From contig JASKMD010000028.1 of the NCBI GenBank assembly GCA_030144725.1, positions 2,983,491 through 3,047,490 on the forward strand: a stretch of 64,000 nt of DNA, read 5' to 3'. Position 1 is the first letter of the stretch. Every line of letters starts with the position of its first letter. The translations under genes were made by a program, and so were the position numbers. This DNA is from Haematococcus lacustris (taxonomy: Eukaryota > Chlorophyta > Chlorophyceae > Chlamydomonadales > Haematococcaceae). Below are positions 1 to 17,190 of this stretch, piece by piece. The notes beneath the pieces are model-generated. The model was given only the letters and a program-made list of their open reading frames with translations. It made no database searches and was not told the DNA's origin.

Positions 1-4711
<4,711 letters not shown>

Positions 4712-5240
4712 TCCTGAACCCTACAGCCCTCATGCTACACGAAAATAAAGCATGAGTTGCAGTTAAACACAGGCTGCGAGCGCATCATTGCAAAGGCTAC
4801 TGACAGTGTGCCTAATGCCCACTTCAGCTCAGCCTTCTGGTGTGTGTGCCTGTTGCAAGAGCCCGAATAGCTCAAAACCTCACACATCTCTTTTGTAAAG
4901 GGTTTAGTGTTTTCTTATGTTGGACTGTCCTGCTGTAGCCGCCACTTGCGCAACAGGGCCTTGTGGGCATGGCTGGGCGGTTACTTCAGTAGCACAACTC
5001 AGTGGGACGTGGCCCTGGGCCGACTGCACAGCAGCGATTGTTCAGCGCGGCTGACACGTCCCGGTCATAGAAGCTGCACATGGGTGTGGGAGATGCATGA
5101 CCTGCACATGGGTGTGGGAGATGCATGATGTGCATGTTCATTCAGGATTGGGTCTGTGCTTAGCTGATGATATTGTCGTTGCTTTCTGAGCACCGGACTT
5201 GGGATCGCTTTGTCATGCTTGCACTCGCTTCACCCATAGG
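4712..5240 (-). pseudogene. decayed Fanzor (eukaryotic TnpB) 3'-end fragment, copy 1
   Basis: On the minus strand around 5030-5075 the DNA encodes SFYDRDVSAALNNRC, followed by AVGPGPRPTELCY and a stop. This is the RuvC-III signature (RDVxAAxNI) of TnpB and Fanzor nucleases. The flanking DNA is clearly related to 17766-18355, which has a cleaner copy. Both begin with similar sequence (CTCCTGAACCC, ACAGCCCTCATGCTACAC). Here the frame is broken by stops and substitutions, and no N-terminal or earlier RuvC motif is visible. It is a dead 3' relic lying between chaperonin 60 and the protein kinase gene. Confidence 0.6.
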
Positions 5241-5417
5241 GAAAGCGATACGTAATGTTTGTTCTGGACTCATTTACAAATCTCTTGAAACACAATGCAC
5301 ATTAAGCAGCTCATGCCTCAATCAGTTTGACACTTTCAAAGTTACATCATGTTCACCAGGCACATCCAAGGCCATGGTATGCAACGACCCACCATGCCCG
5401 CCACCCCTCCACCCATG

Positions 5418-5458
5418 AAGAAAGAAGAAGAAAGAAGAAGAAGAAGAAGAAGAAGAAG

Positions 5459-5489
<31 letters not shown>
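5418..5489 (+). repeat. (GAA)n microsatellite
   Basis: Near-perfect AGA/GAA trinucleotide tract of about 70 bp. It gives an artificial poly-Arg, poly-Lys or poly-Glu reading frame and lies inside the degenerate repeat R copy. Confidence 0.95.
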
Positions 5490-5490
<1 letters not shown>

Positions 5491-5579
5491 GACTACTCCG
5501 GTGCAAACCGGCGTGCATTAAGGGAGGAGCTTCCGCCTATGGCGCGGCCTGCTCCCACCTCCAACCCCTCCACCCATCA

Positions 5580-5800
5580 TTGCAGGAGCCCACCTCATTG
5601 AGCCTGCCCACCCCCTCCCAACCCACCCCTCCCAGCCCACCCCCTCCCAGCCCACCGATCCCAGCCTAGCCCAACCCCTCCCAGCCCAACCCCACCCAGG
5701 CCCCCCCCCTCCCAGCCCCCCCCCCCTCCCAGCCCCCCCCCTCCCCGCCCAAACCACTCACAGCCCCACCCCTCCCAGCCCAACCGAACAGCAGGGTCAG
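5580..5800 (+). repeat. C-rich CCCAGCCCAnCCC minisatellite
   Basis: Irregular tandem units around CCCCTCCCAGCCCA, strongly C-rich on the plus strand. Proline-rich and Gly/Trp-rich frames across it are artefacts of composition. Confidence 0.8.
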
Positions 5801-6792
5801 AGCTCGTGGGGCACAGCCCCAGGGGGGCCAGTACTTTCACCCCCTGTTGAGTCGCCTCGCGGGCCGACGGCATCACGGCACATGTATCAGCTGCCTCTAG
5901 CTGCAATCGCCACCCAGGGGCAGGCTGCTCCAGCTCAAGGTAGCAAGCTAGGTGCAGCTGCGCTAGCTCCTGGCTGCACGCTTTGCACGCGTACCCCACC
6001 TGCTGGGTTGGAGCTGCCCAAGTGAGTTGCCAGCGCAAGCGATGACATACTTGACATAGTTAGACAACACCCCAGCGCCGAACCAGGTTGTGGAGTGCGC
6101 GACACAGGCTGTAGCGGCACCTCTCCCAACCGAACTTGCCATCCGCCTCCGTGCCACACCCCCGCAGCCGTTCTCCGATCCGACTGCTGCTGCCGATGCG
6201 CATGCTCGTGTAGAGCAGCCTAAGCGACGCGGGCGGTCGCAGCGATGACTGCATGCTCTGCAACGGCTCAAATTTGAATCACTAACTTTGATGCTTCACT
6301 GTGCACGGCCTACTGACTGGATATGTATTTTGGATGGGTGAGAGGTAGCTGGCTGGGCTGCCTACATTGCGAATCATATAGCATAACATTTGGCGCAGGG
6401 AGTGCAGAGTTACAGCCGTCCTACTACCAGGGGTAGGTTTTCTGTTAGTTTTAGGCCCCAACCCATGCAGATCACGATCACTTGTCACAACCCAGCATAT
6501 GTTACGGCAGTGTCAATATGAAGCGACGCAGGGGTGAAGGATCGTGTATCAGCTAGCAAAAGACCAACTGAAGAAAACTATTAGGCGCCCCAGGAAACAC
6601 ACCAACGACCTCAACCGAAGTGGCAACGGAGAGCAGCAACAACATGCTCTGCCAGTGAGGGTGTTGAAGTCCCAGCCCCAATATCACCTCGGTGTTTCGC
6701 AGTTTTAAACTCTGAACTCTATGACATTTTGGCGTTTAGCCTGCGAGACTCTCTAGGCGAGCAGCCTTCAAGGCTGCAGCGAAGCGGAACAA

Positions 6793-9700
6793 ATGGTGCG
6801 CGGAACGGTCCCTCTCTGGAGTGCAGCACTTGTTCTGTACACGGACTGACTGTCCAGTGGGCTAACCTGTGCTGGCAGGGATGCGCATCAAGCACTCCAG
6901 CTGCAGAGGAAGCAGACAGAGCGCCCAAGCCTGTTGTTCAGCAGAAGGCGCCAGTAGTCGCCCCAGTGCCCAAGCAAGTTGACCCCGCACCAGCTCCCAC
7001 TGCACGGTGTGCACGTCTTCCCTGTGCACGGCCAACTTGCAAGTGTTTGTCAGCACAGGCCCCAGGTCTCTTCGGTGTCCTAGAGACTGTGGTCAGCTAG
7101 CTCCTCGGTTTAACCGCGCAGATGGTATACAGCTGAGGCATTGCTATGCTTTTTCCAACAATCCAGCAGCAAATCAGCGACGCTGCAGGCATCTCGCCTC
7201 GTCTTGAAAATGCAGCTAGCAACGAGCATTGGCGAAGCGGTGCATGATGTGTGTTGCTGCAGGCCTGCCATCAAGGTCGAAAGCAGCAATGGCACTACTA
7301 GGTCGTACGAGTCTCATTCGGCTGCACAAGTTGCCACTGTGAAGGTGCGGACTTCACATGTACCTGGCATCACGGGCACCTTGCCATACCTGCGCAACAT
7401 CTGACGCGCAGGCTCCTGCGTCTCAGCAGGCGAGCCTAGCTCTCAGCCCGGCACCTAAAGACAACCCTGTTCCTTCCGCATCCCAGACACCAGCTGCCCC
7501 GGCATCGAAGTCAAGCGGGCCAAAGACCGGTGACAAGCACCATCACGATGAGGCTGGTGGCAAGGGCCAGAAAGAGCGTCGTGCAGCCGCAGGCACGGAG
7601 GTGCGTGAGCATATGATTTTCCAGCATGAGGCAGAGTTTGGAGGTTAGCGCTGTCATAACCTTCGCAAGACGCTACTCACCTACCTCAGGCCGTCCGCGA
7701 GCAAATCAGGAAACTTGCTGTGGGCGGGGCGCCCAGCAAGGATGCCAAGGATGCCATCTACGCTGTCAGTGATTCAGAGGACGAAGAGTTGCAAGAGTCG
7801 GATTTGCCAAGGTAACCACACTGCCTGAGCTGGCTGCAGCCACTATCAGGCCTGCACAGCAACACTGAACAATGGTGTTGCCTGGTGCTGCATTCAGGCA
7901 CACCTTGACTGGGTGGGGCAAACCTCAGGAGGTTACAGATGCAGTCTGTGAGGCTTTGAAACGCAACTTTGTGTTCAAGGGAATCAGTGAGAGTTTGCTG
8001 GTAGAGGTGAGAGGAGTAACCTACAATGTGCTGGTCTTGACTAGACCACAACAGAAACTATAACATGGTGAGCATGTTATCTTGCAGGTGGTAGACCGCA
8101 TGTATGGAGTCTGTTTTCGGGCAGGGCGAACTGTTCTGCAGCAGGGCGCTAAGCCCAACCCTGATGACTGCATGTACTTCCTCGAAAGTGGTGAAGCAGA
8201 GGTGGGTTTTATGCCTAAGCCACTGAAGTTATAGAATATGTCATGCCAGTAGTGGCCGCATGTCCTCTGTCATTTGCAGGTGGTAATCAGCGGTGCCGTT
8301 GATCAACAGAGCAAGGCGCAGGGTGGTGAAGAGCGCAAAGTGGAGGGGCATACCGTGCGCATTCCTCAACGTCCTGGATGGGTGTTTGGCGATGTAGCCC
8401 TCCTGTTCCATTCGCCCCGTACAGCCAGCGTCATGGCAAAGACCAACATTGTTGTCTGGGCTCTGGACCGCAAGACGTTCCTGCAGTTTGTCATGAAGCA
8501 CGCACAGGGTGCCCGTGCCCTGCGTTTCCTGCGCAAGCTGCCCTTGCTGAAGGGCCTGAGCGACAATGACATGATTCGTGCGGCAGCGCGCATGCCACAG
8601 CGTGTTTACCAGGATGGTCAGGCCCTCATCAAGTATGGGGAGCGTGGAGATGAACTGTACCTCATTCGATACGGCAAGGTCAGACAATTGAAGTTCTGCC
8701 AGCCAGCAGGGGTTTACTTATGTGTATCACTTGGACCGTGCGGGTAGGCCTGTCTGCTGTGTGCATGTCCTGAAGGCAGCTGCATTGGGTCTGCATTGCA
8801 GGTGTGTGTGATGCGTCCTGACGGTCAAGGTGGAAGCATCGTGGCAGTGGTCTTGGGTCGAGGACAGTTTGTTGGTGAGCGCGCTGTCATCAACGACCGC
8901 CTACGTTCTGCTGACTGTGTCGCTCAAGGGCAGGTCCAGGCAAGTGGCTGTTCACCGCTAGCCGCTGAGTGAACACTGTGTAATGTGTAATATCACAAGA
9001 TGAAATACCCAGTGTTTGGCTGGACTGCAGGTGGTGGTGATGAAAAAGAAGGACTTCATGGACCTGGACAACCCACTGCTGGCATGGATGCTTGATTATG
9101 ATGCAGTCAGCGCCTGTCTGCGGCAGGTCTCGCTCTTAAAGGGTCTGAAACAGGAGCAGATGGAGCAGATCCTGGATCGCTTTGATGCCCGTGACCAGGT
9201 CTCCCAGGGCCACGTCATTATTAACCAAGGCGATTTGGTGTGTGAGCTGCTCAAATTGTATTCCCAGCGGCTGCTGATGTACCGCTCCAGCGTCAAGATG
9301 ACCCAGCCTTGAGATGCATGTTTCACACACCCCTTATTGGGTGGTGACATTCAGGTTGAGAAGCTGTATGTTGTCAAGATTGGAGAGGTCCAGCTCCTGC
9401 GGGATGGAGAGCCAGTGACAGACACCACCTTTGTACGTGAGGCCACAGGCTTCACCTTCTTTGGTGATGAGTCGCTGAAGGAGCCCTTTCGCAGCAACTA
9501 CACTGTGAAGGTGGGGCAGCGTACCAGTGCAAGCTGTACACAAGTGCAGGATGAGGGTCAGAATTGCGGTGTAATAGGATGGAGGTCGACAGCATCAGTG
9601 TCAGCATTGCGATGATTAAGGAATGGCAACGCCAGGTGTGATGACACACGTGCATCCACTGCTTTGCAGGTGTCAAGCGAATCCTTGCAGATGCTGAGCT

Positions 9701-12622
9701 TGTCTAAGCGTCAGCTTGACAGCTTCCTCGGCCGAGATCAGGGGCTGAACACCCTTGAGCAGGTGAGGGAGGCAGTGCTCGAGTGACCCAGCATGTGCGG
9801 CGGGTTGCATCAGCACAAGTCTGCTGGCCCTCTGTCTGTGAAGCCAGGTGACCCTGCTCATCCTTAGGTGCTGGCTGCCCTTAAGAAGTCCAAGCACATT
9901 GGCACACAGAGTGACACTGAGCTGAAGGCCGTGTTGCAAAGCGCTGAAGAGGTGGGTGTACATTCCTAGCTGTGCTCTTCATTTGCTGTTGATGCTTGTT
10001 GACGGTCAACCCACCGCCTGCATGTGCAGGTGCATTACAACGCGGGCGATGTGGTTGTGGCAGCCAATGGGCCCATTACTAACAAGGTGTTTCTGGTCAA
10101 GTCTGGTGAAGTTGTTCTGGTGCCTGCAGACGTGCCCCTGCCAGGTGAGTCAGCATAGCTCGACATATGGCTGTGATTTTCATGGGCTTGATGGTATGTA
10201 TGGAAATGCTGCTGCTTGCCATCTCCTGTAGCCTAGGGCTGCAGATTTCCCTCACACTTTGTGTGCAGCTCTGATCCTTACTTGTACTGCTTCTGCCCTG
10301 CTGCCCTTGCCTGTGTGCCGTGGTGTGCTTTGCTGGCGCTATGGACTCCGTGGCAGAAACAGGCCAGGTAGAGCTGGGCCGGGTTCAGGAGCGTGGGCGC
10401 CTGCTGCCTGGCCAGCTCTTCAATGATGAGGCGTGCGCATCGCCTGCCACAGCCAGTCTGAAGGCCTCACTGGTCGCCTCCACGCCTTCTGTGCTCATCA
10501 CTTTCACGACAAATGATGTGGAAAAAGTGGTTGTGAGTTGCTACCCTTGCAGCCCTGGCTTTAACTGCCTCACTTGACCACTAAACCAGCACCTGCAGCA
10601 GGTCATCGTGTGTCATCTGCATTAGTGCAGCACACTTTCTGCATGGACCTACATTGGCAAGTGAGCCAGCAGTGGCAGTGTGTGGTGGTGACCTGCAGGG
10701 CCTGCGTGCTGTCAGCTCTAGTGGACGCAAGAGCATGGTCGTCAATGTCAATGGCTTCAAGTCCATCAACTTTGCTGACCTGGAGTTCCACCGCATTGTG
10801 GGCACTGGTCAGTTTGGCCTGGTGCGTGTGGTGCGCAACATCAAGACCAACGACGTGTATGCACTGAAGGTGGGTTATGGGCATGTCTAGCACACCAGCA
10901 GATATGCCTACATGGGTTGTGCAATGGTGCTCAGAAGCATGAGACTCACTTGAGCCTGACACACCCGTGTGGCTGCCCATGCAGCTGCTGACACCTGTTG
11001 CGTGTGAGATGGCGTGTTTGCAGGTGATGCACAAGGCACCCATAACAGAAACCAAGCAAATTGAGCACGTTATAAATGAGCGGCGCATCTTGGAGGAGGC
11101 CAGCCATCCCTTCTGTGTCCAGCTGTGTGGCGCCTACCAGGATCGCAACTCCCTCTACCTCCTCCAGGTGCTGGAGGCAGATGCCTTGCACTGGCAGTGG
11201 GCCGCACCCAGCCCCATCTGTGTAGGAGCGCCCCATTGGAGTATGAGTGTCCCTGAGCATCTTCACGTCAGTGTGGCTGCCATAGCACCTGACCACTTGT
11301 CATTGTCGGTTGCGTCCGTGAGCTTTGTGGCTGCTGGCTCCCGTTGGCCCTGCAGGAGTGGGTGCCAGGTGGCGAGCTCTTCCATCACCTGGACCTTGAG
11401 GGCGCTTTTGATGAAAACACCGCCATGTTCTTTGCAGCCAGTGTGCTGCTGGCACTGGAGTTCCTTCACACTAAGAACATTGTGTACAGGGACTTGAAGC
11501 CAGAGAACCTGCTGCTGGACAGCCAGGGCTACATCAAGGTCAGCTGCATTGCCGCCAGGGGCTCATTGTCAGCTGAGCACTCTCACAGTGGTGCTGCTCT
11601 CACATTCGCTCATCCCTGGCATCCTGGCACGCAGGTGGCTGACTTTGGATTCGCAAAGTTCATTGGAGAGGACAAGACCTTCACCATCTGTGGCACACCA
11701 GACTACCAAGCTCCTGAGGTGAGCGCTGGCCCCATGCATTGCTGCTGTCAAGGGGGTCTCCAGGCGCTGCTGTCTACTGGGCTCTAGGCGGTGGCATGGT
11801 GTCTGGCCCCCCCACCCTGTGCAGGTCATCATGCGGCGCGGCACCACCAAGGCAGCTGACTATTGGGCGCTGGGGGTGCTGATCTTCGAGATGCTGGTTG
11901 GGGACCCGCCCTTCAAGAGCCTGACGGGCGACCCCTGGGACACCTTCAGGCGCACCTTGTCTGGCCGCTTCTATGTGAGCCGTCGTGGTCTTTCAGGATC
12001 GCTCTGCTGCATGCTACGCTTGCATTCCCCAGGCCCTGTGCAAGCAAGCTACTGCCCTTTTCCCTACCCTCCTTCTACCTACCCTGAAGCTGTGTCTCAT
12101 GCATGTACTGCACTGCATGCTGTAGGTTCCTAACTTCATCAGTGACCAGGCTGCTGACTTGATTTTCAAGCTGCTCCAAGTGAACCCGGACAAGCGGCTG
12201 GGCTCTGGGCCTGCTGGTGCCGAGGACATTCGGCGCCACAAGTGGTTCAGCAAGCTGGACTGGAATGCATTGATGCAGCGCAAGCTGCAGGCCCCCATCC
12301 GCCCCAAGTGAGTGCCTCTTCAAGGTGCCTCTTCAAGGTGCAGTTTTAACTCAGTGCCCTATGCTACGCGCCTGGCTTAGGTGGCTTACATGACAGGTTG
12401 ACTTGATGCAGTCTGTGTCCAGCTAATCCACCTGGTCCACTGCCATGTGTTGTTGGCTGGCTGGCTGGCCGCAGGATTCGTAACCCGCTGGACACCTCCA
12501 ACTTTGACAACTTTGACTCGTGTGACGTGGAGGCACCCCCAGTGCCTGCTGCTCGGCTAGAGAAGCACGCCCAGCTGTGGGATATGTGGGAGTGGGTGGA
12601 CAAGCAGCCGGGTGCAGCCTGA
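6793..12622 (+). CDS. cGMP-dependent protein kinase with four cyclic-nucleotide-binding domains
   Basis: AGC-family kinase expected to phosphorylate Ser/Thr on binding cGMP. Many small exons encode a Pro/Ala/Lys-rich N-terminus, then four cyclic-nucleotide-binding domains in tandem: about 7900-8480 (GDVALLFHSPRTASV), 8510-9080 (FVGERAVINDRLRSADCVA), 9110-9760 (FFGDESLKEPFRSNYTV) and 9870-10560. The kinase domain runs from about 10700 to 12308: GTGQFGLVR glycine loop, YALK lysine, YRDLKPENLLLD catalytic loop, VADFGFAK, CGTPDYQAPE. A C-terminal AGC tail at 12476-12622 ends WVDKQPGAA. The stop is TGA at 12620. Four domains before the kinase is the layout of protist and apicomplexan PKG rather than animal PKG. 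The start is inferred: ATG 6793-6795 is followed at once by a GT donor, and splicing to 6879 gives MGCASSTPAAEE. Exons between 7006 and 7850 are less certain. Confidence 0.9.
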
Positions 12623-13535
12623 CTGGCAGCTGGCCCAGCTGCACCTCCCCTCCCCCCTACCTGACCGTGGAGCTCCCACTGCTTTGCCTGGCTGCTCGCA
12701 TGACTAGGCATGCACCCATGCTTTAGCTCGCCCCACAGGGTTGGCCCACTGGTGTGACAGTGCGCGGTGGCCTCTGCACATGGTGGGCTATGCGTGCAGC
12801 TCATGGTTGAGCCCCCCAATGACTGGCGGACTGCTCACTGCAGAGCCTGTCGCATGTCTAACCCTAACCCTAACCCCGCGGAGCCAGCATTGCTGCTCTG
12901 CTACCAAATGCCTGTGGACACTTCACTGCTAGCCTATCATCTAGCGTTTCCTCATCAGCCCTCCTGAGTCGCACACGTCCCTGAGCTGGGTTTGGGTGTG
13001 CATCTGAGGCTGGCGCTGCACCCATCTGTTATTGCTGTTTGCAGTGTTGCCTTGTGGCGGAACGTAAGGCTGTGTAGCGGCCAGTTATTGTCAGATAGTG
13101 GTTGGAGCAGGTGCATGAGTTAGCGTTTGGCAACAAACTGCTGCAAGGCAGGCGAACGTGTCCAGACTGCTTTGTCAGAATGGCCAATGCCGGAGCTGAC
13201 AGGCGCCTCGACAGGTCGAGTACAGTGATAAGACATGTCGGGTATCCGGGGGGTTTGTGCATGGCCAGTGCATTGTGATGTCTTTATTACTCCACCTTGA
13301 CCAGGGAGGTTGCGTGGGGCCATACGTAATATAAAGCTGTCGATGGCTATGGTGCAGTCAAAGGTGTCTACACTCCCTTCCCATACTCAGGTCTAGGCTA
13401 GTCTGCTCCCTTCAGACTAACCCTCCCCCGCGCCTAGCCCTCCCCTGAGCTTGGTTGGCAGCTTGGAACATCTGTTGCGTGAGAGGGAGGGTTGATGCCA
13501 AACTGCGATGCGTGCGGGCCTCATGCTAGTAGCGT
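12623..13535. other. intergenic region between PKG and the WD40 gene
   Basis: No gene was recognised. It should hold the 3' UTR of the kinase and the promoter of the next gene. A short run of CTAACC units (about 12858-12878) is too short to be a telomere. Confidence 0.5.
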
Positions 13536-16500
13536 ATGCCACCTCGCGCCCCTGGTCCTGTCGCTGTTCTACGCGGTCATGGCGCAGACGTGCAGGCCCT
13601 TCATTTCCTCAACACGCAGTACTTGTTCAGCGGGTGCGAATGTCAGGCCGCGCGCGAGGCCTTGTTCGCGATGTTTTGAAGAGAAGTGCGGCGCCGCAGG
13701 GATGCTGACGGAGAGGTGCTGCTGTGGGACGTGCATGTCCGCCGCGCACTACACCACCGCAGGTGAGCCCCTAGCACGAGTGGGTACGTGCAGTGCAGCT
13801 GTCCCCCCAGCCGCCTCTGTCCCCTTCATCGGCGCAGGCTGCATGACCCTCAGACCGGGATTATCAACCTGCAGTGCTCACACTCTGGCCAGGCCCTGCA
13901 CCTGATCACGTGAGTCATGGTGGCAGCAGCAGGAGCTGAGGCAGCTGTGGCACCAGCTGCAGGGCAGCCAAGGCTGGCCTGCTCCTGGGTCAGCCCTGCT
14001 GCAGGCTCTACCTGGGTCTGGCCCGCTGCCTGTCCGCCTGTCCATTGCTTCCCCCAGCTGCCTGCCTGATGCAATCCACCCTGCCTTGTGCCTGATGCCT
14101 TCCGTCCTGACCGCCTGGCTGCCTGCTGACCCGCTGCCTTGTGAGCAGAGCAGGGCGGGACGGCGCAGTGGAGGCCTGGCAGGTCCTTCAAGGTGGTGAG
14201 CTGAGCAGGTGAGGGCGCAGGGCAGCTGCTCCGCACAGGACTGCACCACACAGCTCTGGCGCCTGCCCCCCCCCCCCTCACTGTCCCTGCTGCTGCCCAC
14301 CTCCCCCCCTCCTGCCAGCCTGTCCCACCTGCCCTGCTGGCCGCAGCCAACCCTCAATGGCCATCGCCACCCACACCTACAGCTTCTGCCAGCCCTCAGC
14401 CCTGCTGCTGCCCCCCTGCCCCCCCCGGCGTGCCCCGCACCTGCCCTGGCCCACAGCCCAGGCCCAGGCCACACAGCAGGGCAGCCAGCCCTCACCCCCG
14501 GGGGCGACCCCACAGGCGCTGGGCCGGCAGGGGGGGCGGCCAAGGGGGCGGCGGGGGGCGGCGTGCTGTCCCCTCAGCGGGGCACACTGGCTGCTGGCCT
14601 GCCCAGGTCACGCCCCGGGGGAGGTGCTTGTGTGCGACCTGCGGCTGGGCAGGGAGGTGAGGCGCAGGGCAGGGCAGGGCAGGGCAGGGCAGGGCAGGGC
14701 AGGGCAGGGCAGGGCAGGGCCTTCAGGAGGGAAGTGATGCAGCCGCCACTGCATGTGCTGCTGTCAGCTAGCCCCCGCTCCCTTCGCTCTTCCCATCGCT
14801 ATTGAGATGAAGGGTGCAGAGCACGCAGAGTCTGCCCGCCTCAACAGCTCTGCTGCTGCCCCTCATCGTCACGACCGGGTGTGCCCGCCGCCTGCTATGC
14901 TGCCCAGGTGCTGCGCCTGGCCCCCCCCCCCGCTCCCCCCAGCTGTTCCGCCCCCACAGGTTCAGGAGCTGCCGGGGGCTGCAGGCCGGCAGCCGCACAG
15001 CCAGCAGGCGGGTCAGGCCGGGGAGGAGGCAGGTGCAGGTGGGTGCCCTGCAGCCCTGGCAGCCCACACCCAGCAGCCCAGCAGCCTTGCTGCCCTGACA
15101 CCTGCCCTGCCCTGCAGCCAGCAAGCGCAGTGTCCCCCCCGGCAGCTGACACGCAGTCAGGCACGTCAGGGCTGGCTGAGCCCGGCCTGCCACTCCCCCT
15201 CACCTCGACCCTGGTCTTGCCCCCTGCGCCCCCTGCCCCAGCCTGGCCCAGCCTGCTGCCCTGTGTGGTGCTGCAGGGCCAGGGTCAGGTCTGGCTGCCA
15301 GCAGCGGCCAGGTGCTGGCGCTGAGGCTGGTGCTGGCGCCTGAGGGGGACAGCGAGCAGCAGCAGCAGCAGGCTAGGTGCAGGGGGGGGGCAGCACAAGG
15401 CGAGGAGGAGGAGGAGGAGGGAGGGGGGCCGGGCCCAGGCTGCGAGGCCACTGTGGGAATGAGCCAACAGGAGGAGCAGGAGGAGGAGGAGGAGGGGGAG
15501 GAGGAGGAGGAGGAGGAGGGGGAGGAGGGCGCAGGTGAGAGTGGGTGGCAGAGCTGCGCAGCAGTGGCGGTGTTGGCCTACAGCCTGTCTATGGCTGCCG
15601 ACCTGGTGTGGGCTCCGGTGGTGGTAATGGGCAAGCTTGGCTGGGCCTGGGCCCTAGCAGGAGGCAGAGGGGGGCAGGCCAGGTTGCCTGCCACGCCCGT
15701 GCCCAGGGCTGTGCAGAGCAGGTGATGCCCAGACTGCGCTGCAGAGGACAATGCAGCCCACAGGTAGGCACTGGGCACTGGGCAGCAGCAGCAGTCAGGG
15801 GACACCCCCCCTGGGGGCTGGGGGCTGCTGGGGTATGCACCCCCCCCCTGCCCCTCCTGCAGCATGCACCCCCCCCCTGCCCCTCCGCTACCTCACCCAG
15901 TTACCCCTCCCCTGCAGCCCCAGCCCCCGCCTGGCTGCCATCCCCCACCCCCGCCACAGCAATAGGCTTGCCGGGTGCCTTACCCCCTGCTGGGCCTGCC
16001 CTCCCCCCCCTGGCCGCAGAAGGCAGCCGCCCCCCTGGCCCCCTCTGCTGCCTGGCGGCCCCCCTGCTGCTGGCGGGGTATGAGAGCGGCAGCCTGGCCG
16101 TGTGGGACCTGCGCCGTGCCGCCGCCCCCACCCCCTCCCCCCTGCTGGCCCTGGCGCCCCGCCTGCACCCCGAGCCGCTGCTGGCCCTGGCCCTCTCCCC
16201 CTGGAGCAGCGCTGACAGCAGCCGGGCCGCAGCCAACAGGGGGAGGGGGGGAGGGGACAGGCCGGGCGCCTGTGGGCTGGAGCTGGGGGGGGGGGGGGCG
16301 GCAGCGGCTGCGTGTCGTGTCAGGGGGGGCGGGAGCCAATGTGGCGGCCTGCCGCCTGACCTGCCCAGCGCCTGGCCCCCTCCTCCTCCCAGCCCCCGGC
16401 CCCCCCAGCAGCAGCAGGCTGGGGCAGGCAGGGCCTGGCAGTGAGGGGGCGCAGCTGACGGTGCGGCAGCAGTGGGTGTTGCCCAGCCCTGGGGTGGCTG

Positions 16501-17190
16501 ACCTGGCCTTCAGACCTGACGGCAAGCTGCTGGCGCTGGCGGGGTGGGATGGGAAGGTGAGGGGGGGGGGGCAGGGCGCCAGGCTCGTCTGCTGCCCCCA
16601 GCAGGCTGAGCCACCAGGGCAGGGGAACAGGCCAGCTGCACCCCACTGCACCGCCCTCACCTCACGCCGCATACCCCCACCGCACCGCACTGCATCATGT
16701 TCAATCAGCCACCCCCCCGCCCCTGCCCAGCCCTTCCCGCCCTCCCTAACCCTGCCCCCCTGCTGGCCAGCGCTGCACTCACTGCCCGGCAGACAGCCTG
16801 GCAGGCCCTGCTGCCACTGACCAGCGCCACACCACCGGGCCACACCACACACACGCACACCCCCACCCCCCATACCCCTAGTCCCCAGCTGCCCTCCCCT
16901 TAACCCCCTTGTCAAGTCGTGCCCCCCCTCCTTGCCGCCCCCTCCGTCCCCCCCTGCAGGTGCGGCTGTACTCGGGTCACGCCCCGCACACACCCCTGGC
17001 TGTGCTGCGCCACCACACGCGGGAGGCGACATGCGTGGCCTGGTCCCCTCACGGGGGGCCAGCGCAGCCAGGGGGGGGGGCAGCAGGGGAGGGGGGGGCC
17101 GGGGACGGTCTGGGCGGGGAAGGCAGTCTGCTGGCCTCAGCCTCACGTGACGCCAGCATCGCCCTGTGGCAGCTGTTCAATCAGCCGTGA
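13536..17190 (+). CDS. GNB1L/Asa1-like WD40-repeat protein
   Basis: Homologues include human GNB1L and yeast Asa1, WD40 propellers linked to assembly of PIKK kinases through the TTT/ASTRA system. The start ATG at 13536 gives MPPRAPGPVAVLRGHGADVQ. Exon 13536-13633 joins 13700-13762 in frame as LFSGDADGEVLLWDV, then 13838-13909 gives LHDPQTGIINLQCSHSG. Later blades are at about 14360-14660 (THTYSFCQPSALLL, LLACPGHAPGEVLVCDLR) and 16060-16200 (LLAGYESGSLAVWDLR). The strongest family match is the end: SPGVADLAFRPDGKLLA with GWDGK, then from about 16961 VRLYSGHAPHTPLAVLRHHT and SLLASASRDASIALWQLF. The stop is TGA 17188-17190. Ala/Gly/Pro-rich insertions between blades make it longer than animal GNB1L. 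Middle exon borders are uncertain because introns are repeat-rich. Confidence 0.85.
14666..14720 (+). repeat. (GGGCA)n microsatellite in an intron
   Basis: About eleven tandem GGGCA units directly after the VCDLRLGRE exon of the WD40 gene. Its position after a GTGAGG donor marks it as intronic. Confidence 0.9.

Larger units (their letters stand above)
5260..6560 (+). repeat. degenerate copy of dispersed repeat family R (B part), interrupted
   Basis: Sequence at 5270-5380 resembles 46910-46990 (TCAGTTTGACACTTTCAAAG against TCAGTTTAACATCTTCAAAG). Sequence at 6150-6440 resembles 47320-47605, sharing CAAATTTGAATCACTAACTT and CCGTCCTACTACCAGGGGT. The two halves are separated by a GAA microsatellite and a C-rich block at about 5400-6000 that the other copies lack. 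No protein was recognised. Confidence 0.65.

Noticed and set aside
5349..5669. Basic protein with a poly-Arg tract
   Set aside because: The tract is a GAA microsatellite inside a decayed repeat, with no conserved flanks.
12858..12878. Telomere or interstitial telomere at the CTAACC run
   Set aside because: Only about three units are present. Such short runs arise by chance in this C-rich DNA.
14209..15343. Several overlapping Pro/Ala-rich frames as separate genes
   Set aside because: They are shadows of, or introns in, the GNB1L-like WD40 gene. Only stretches with blade motifs are coding.
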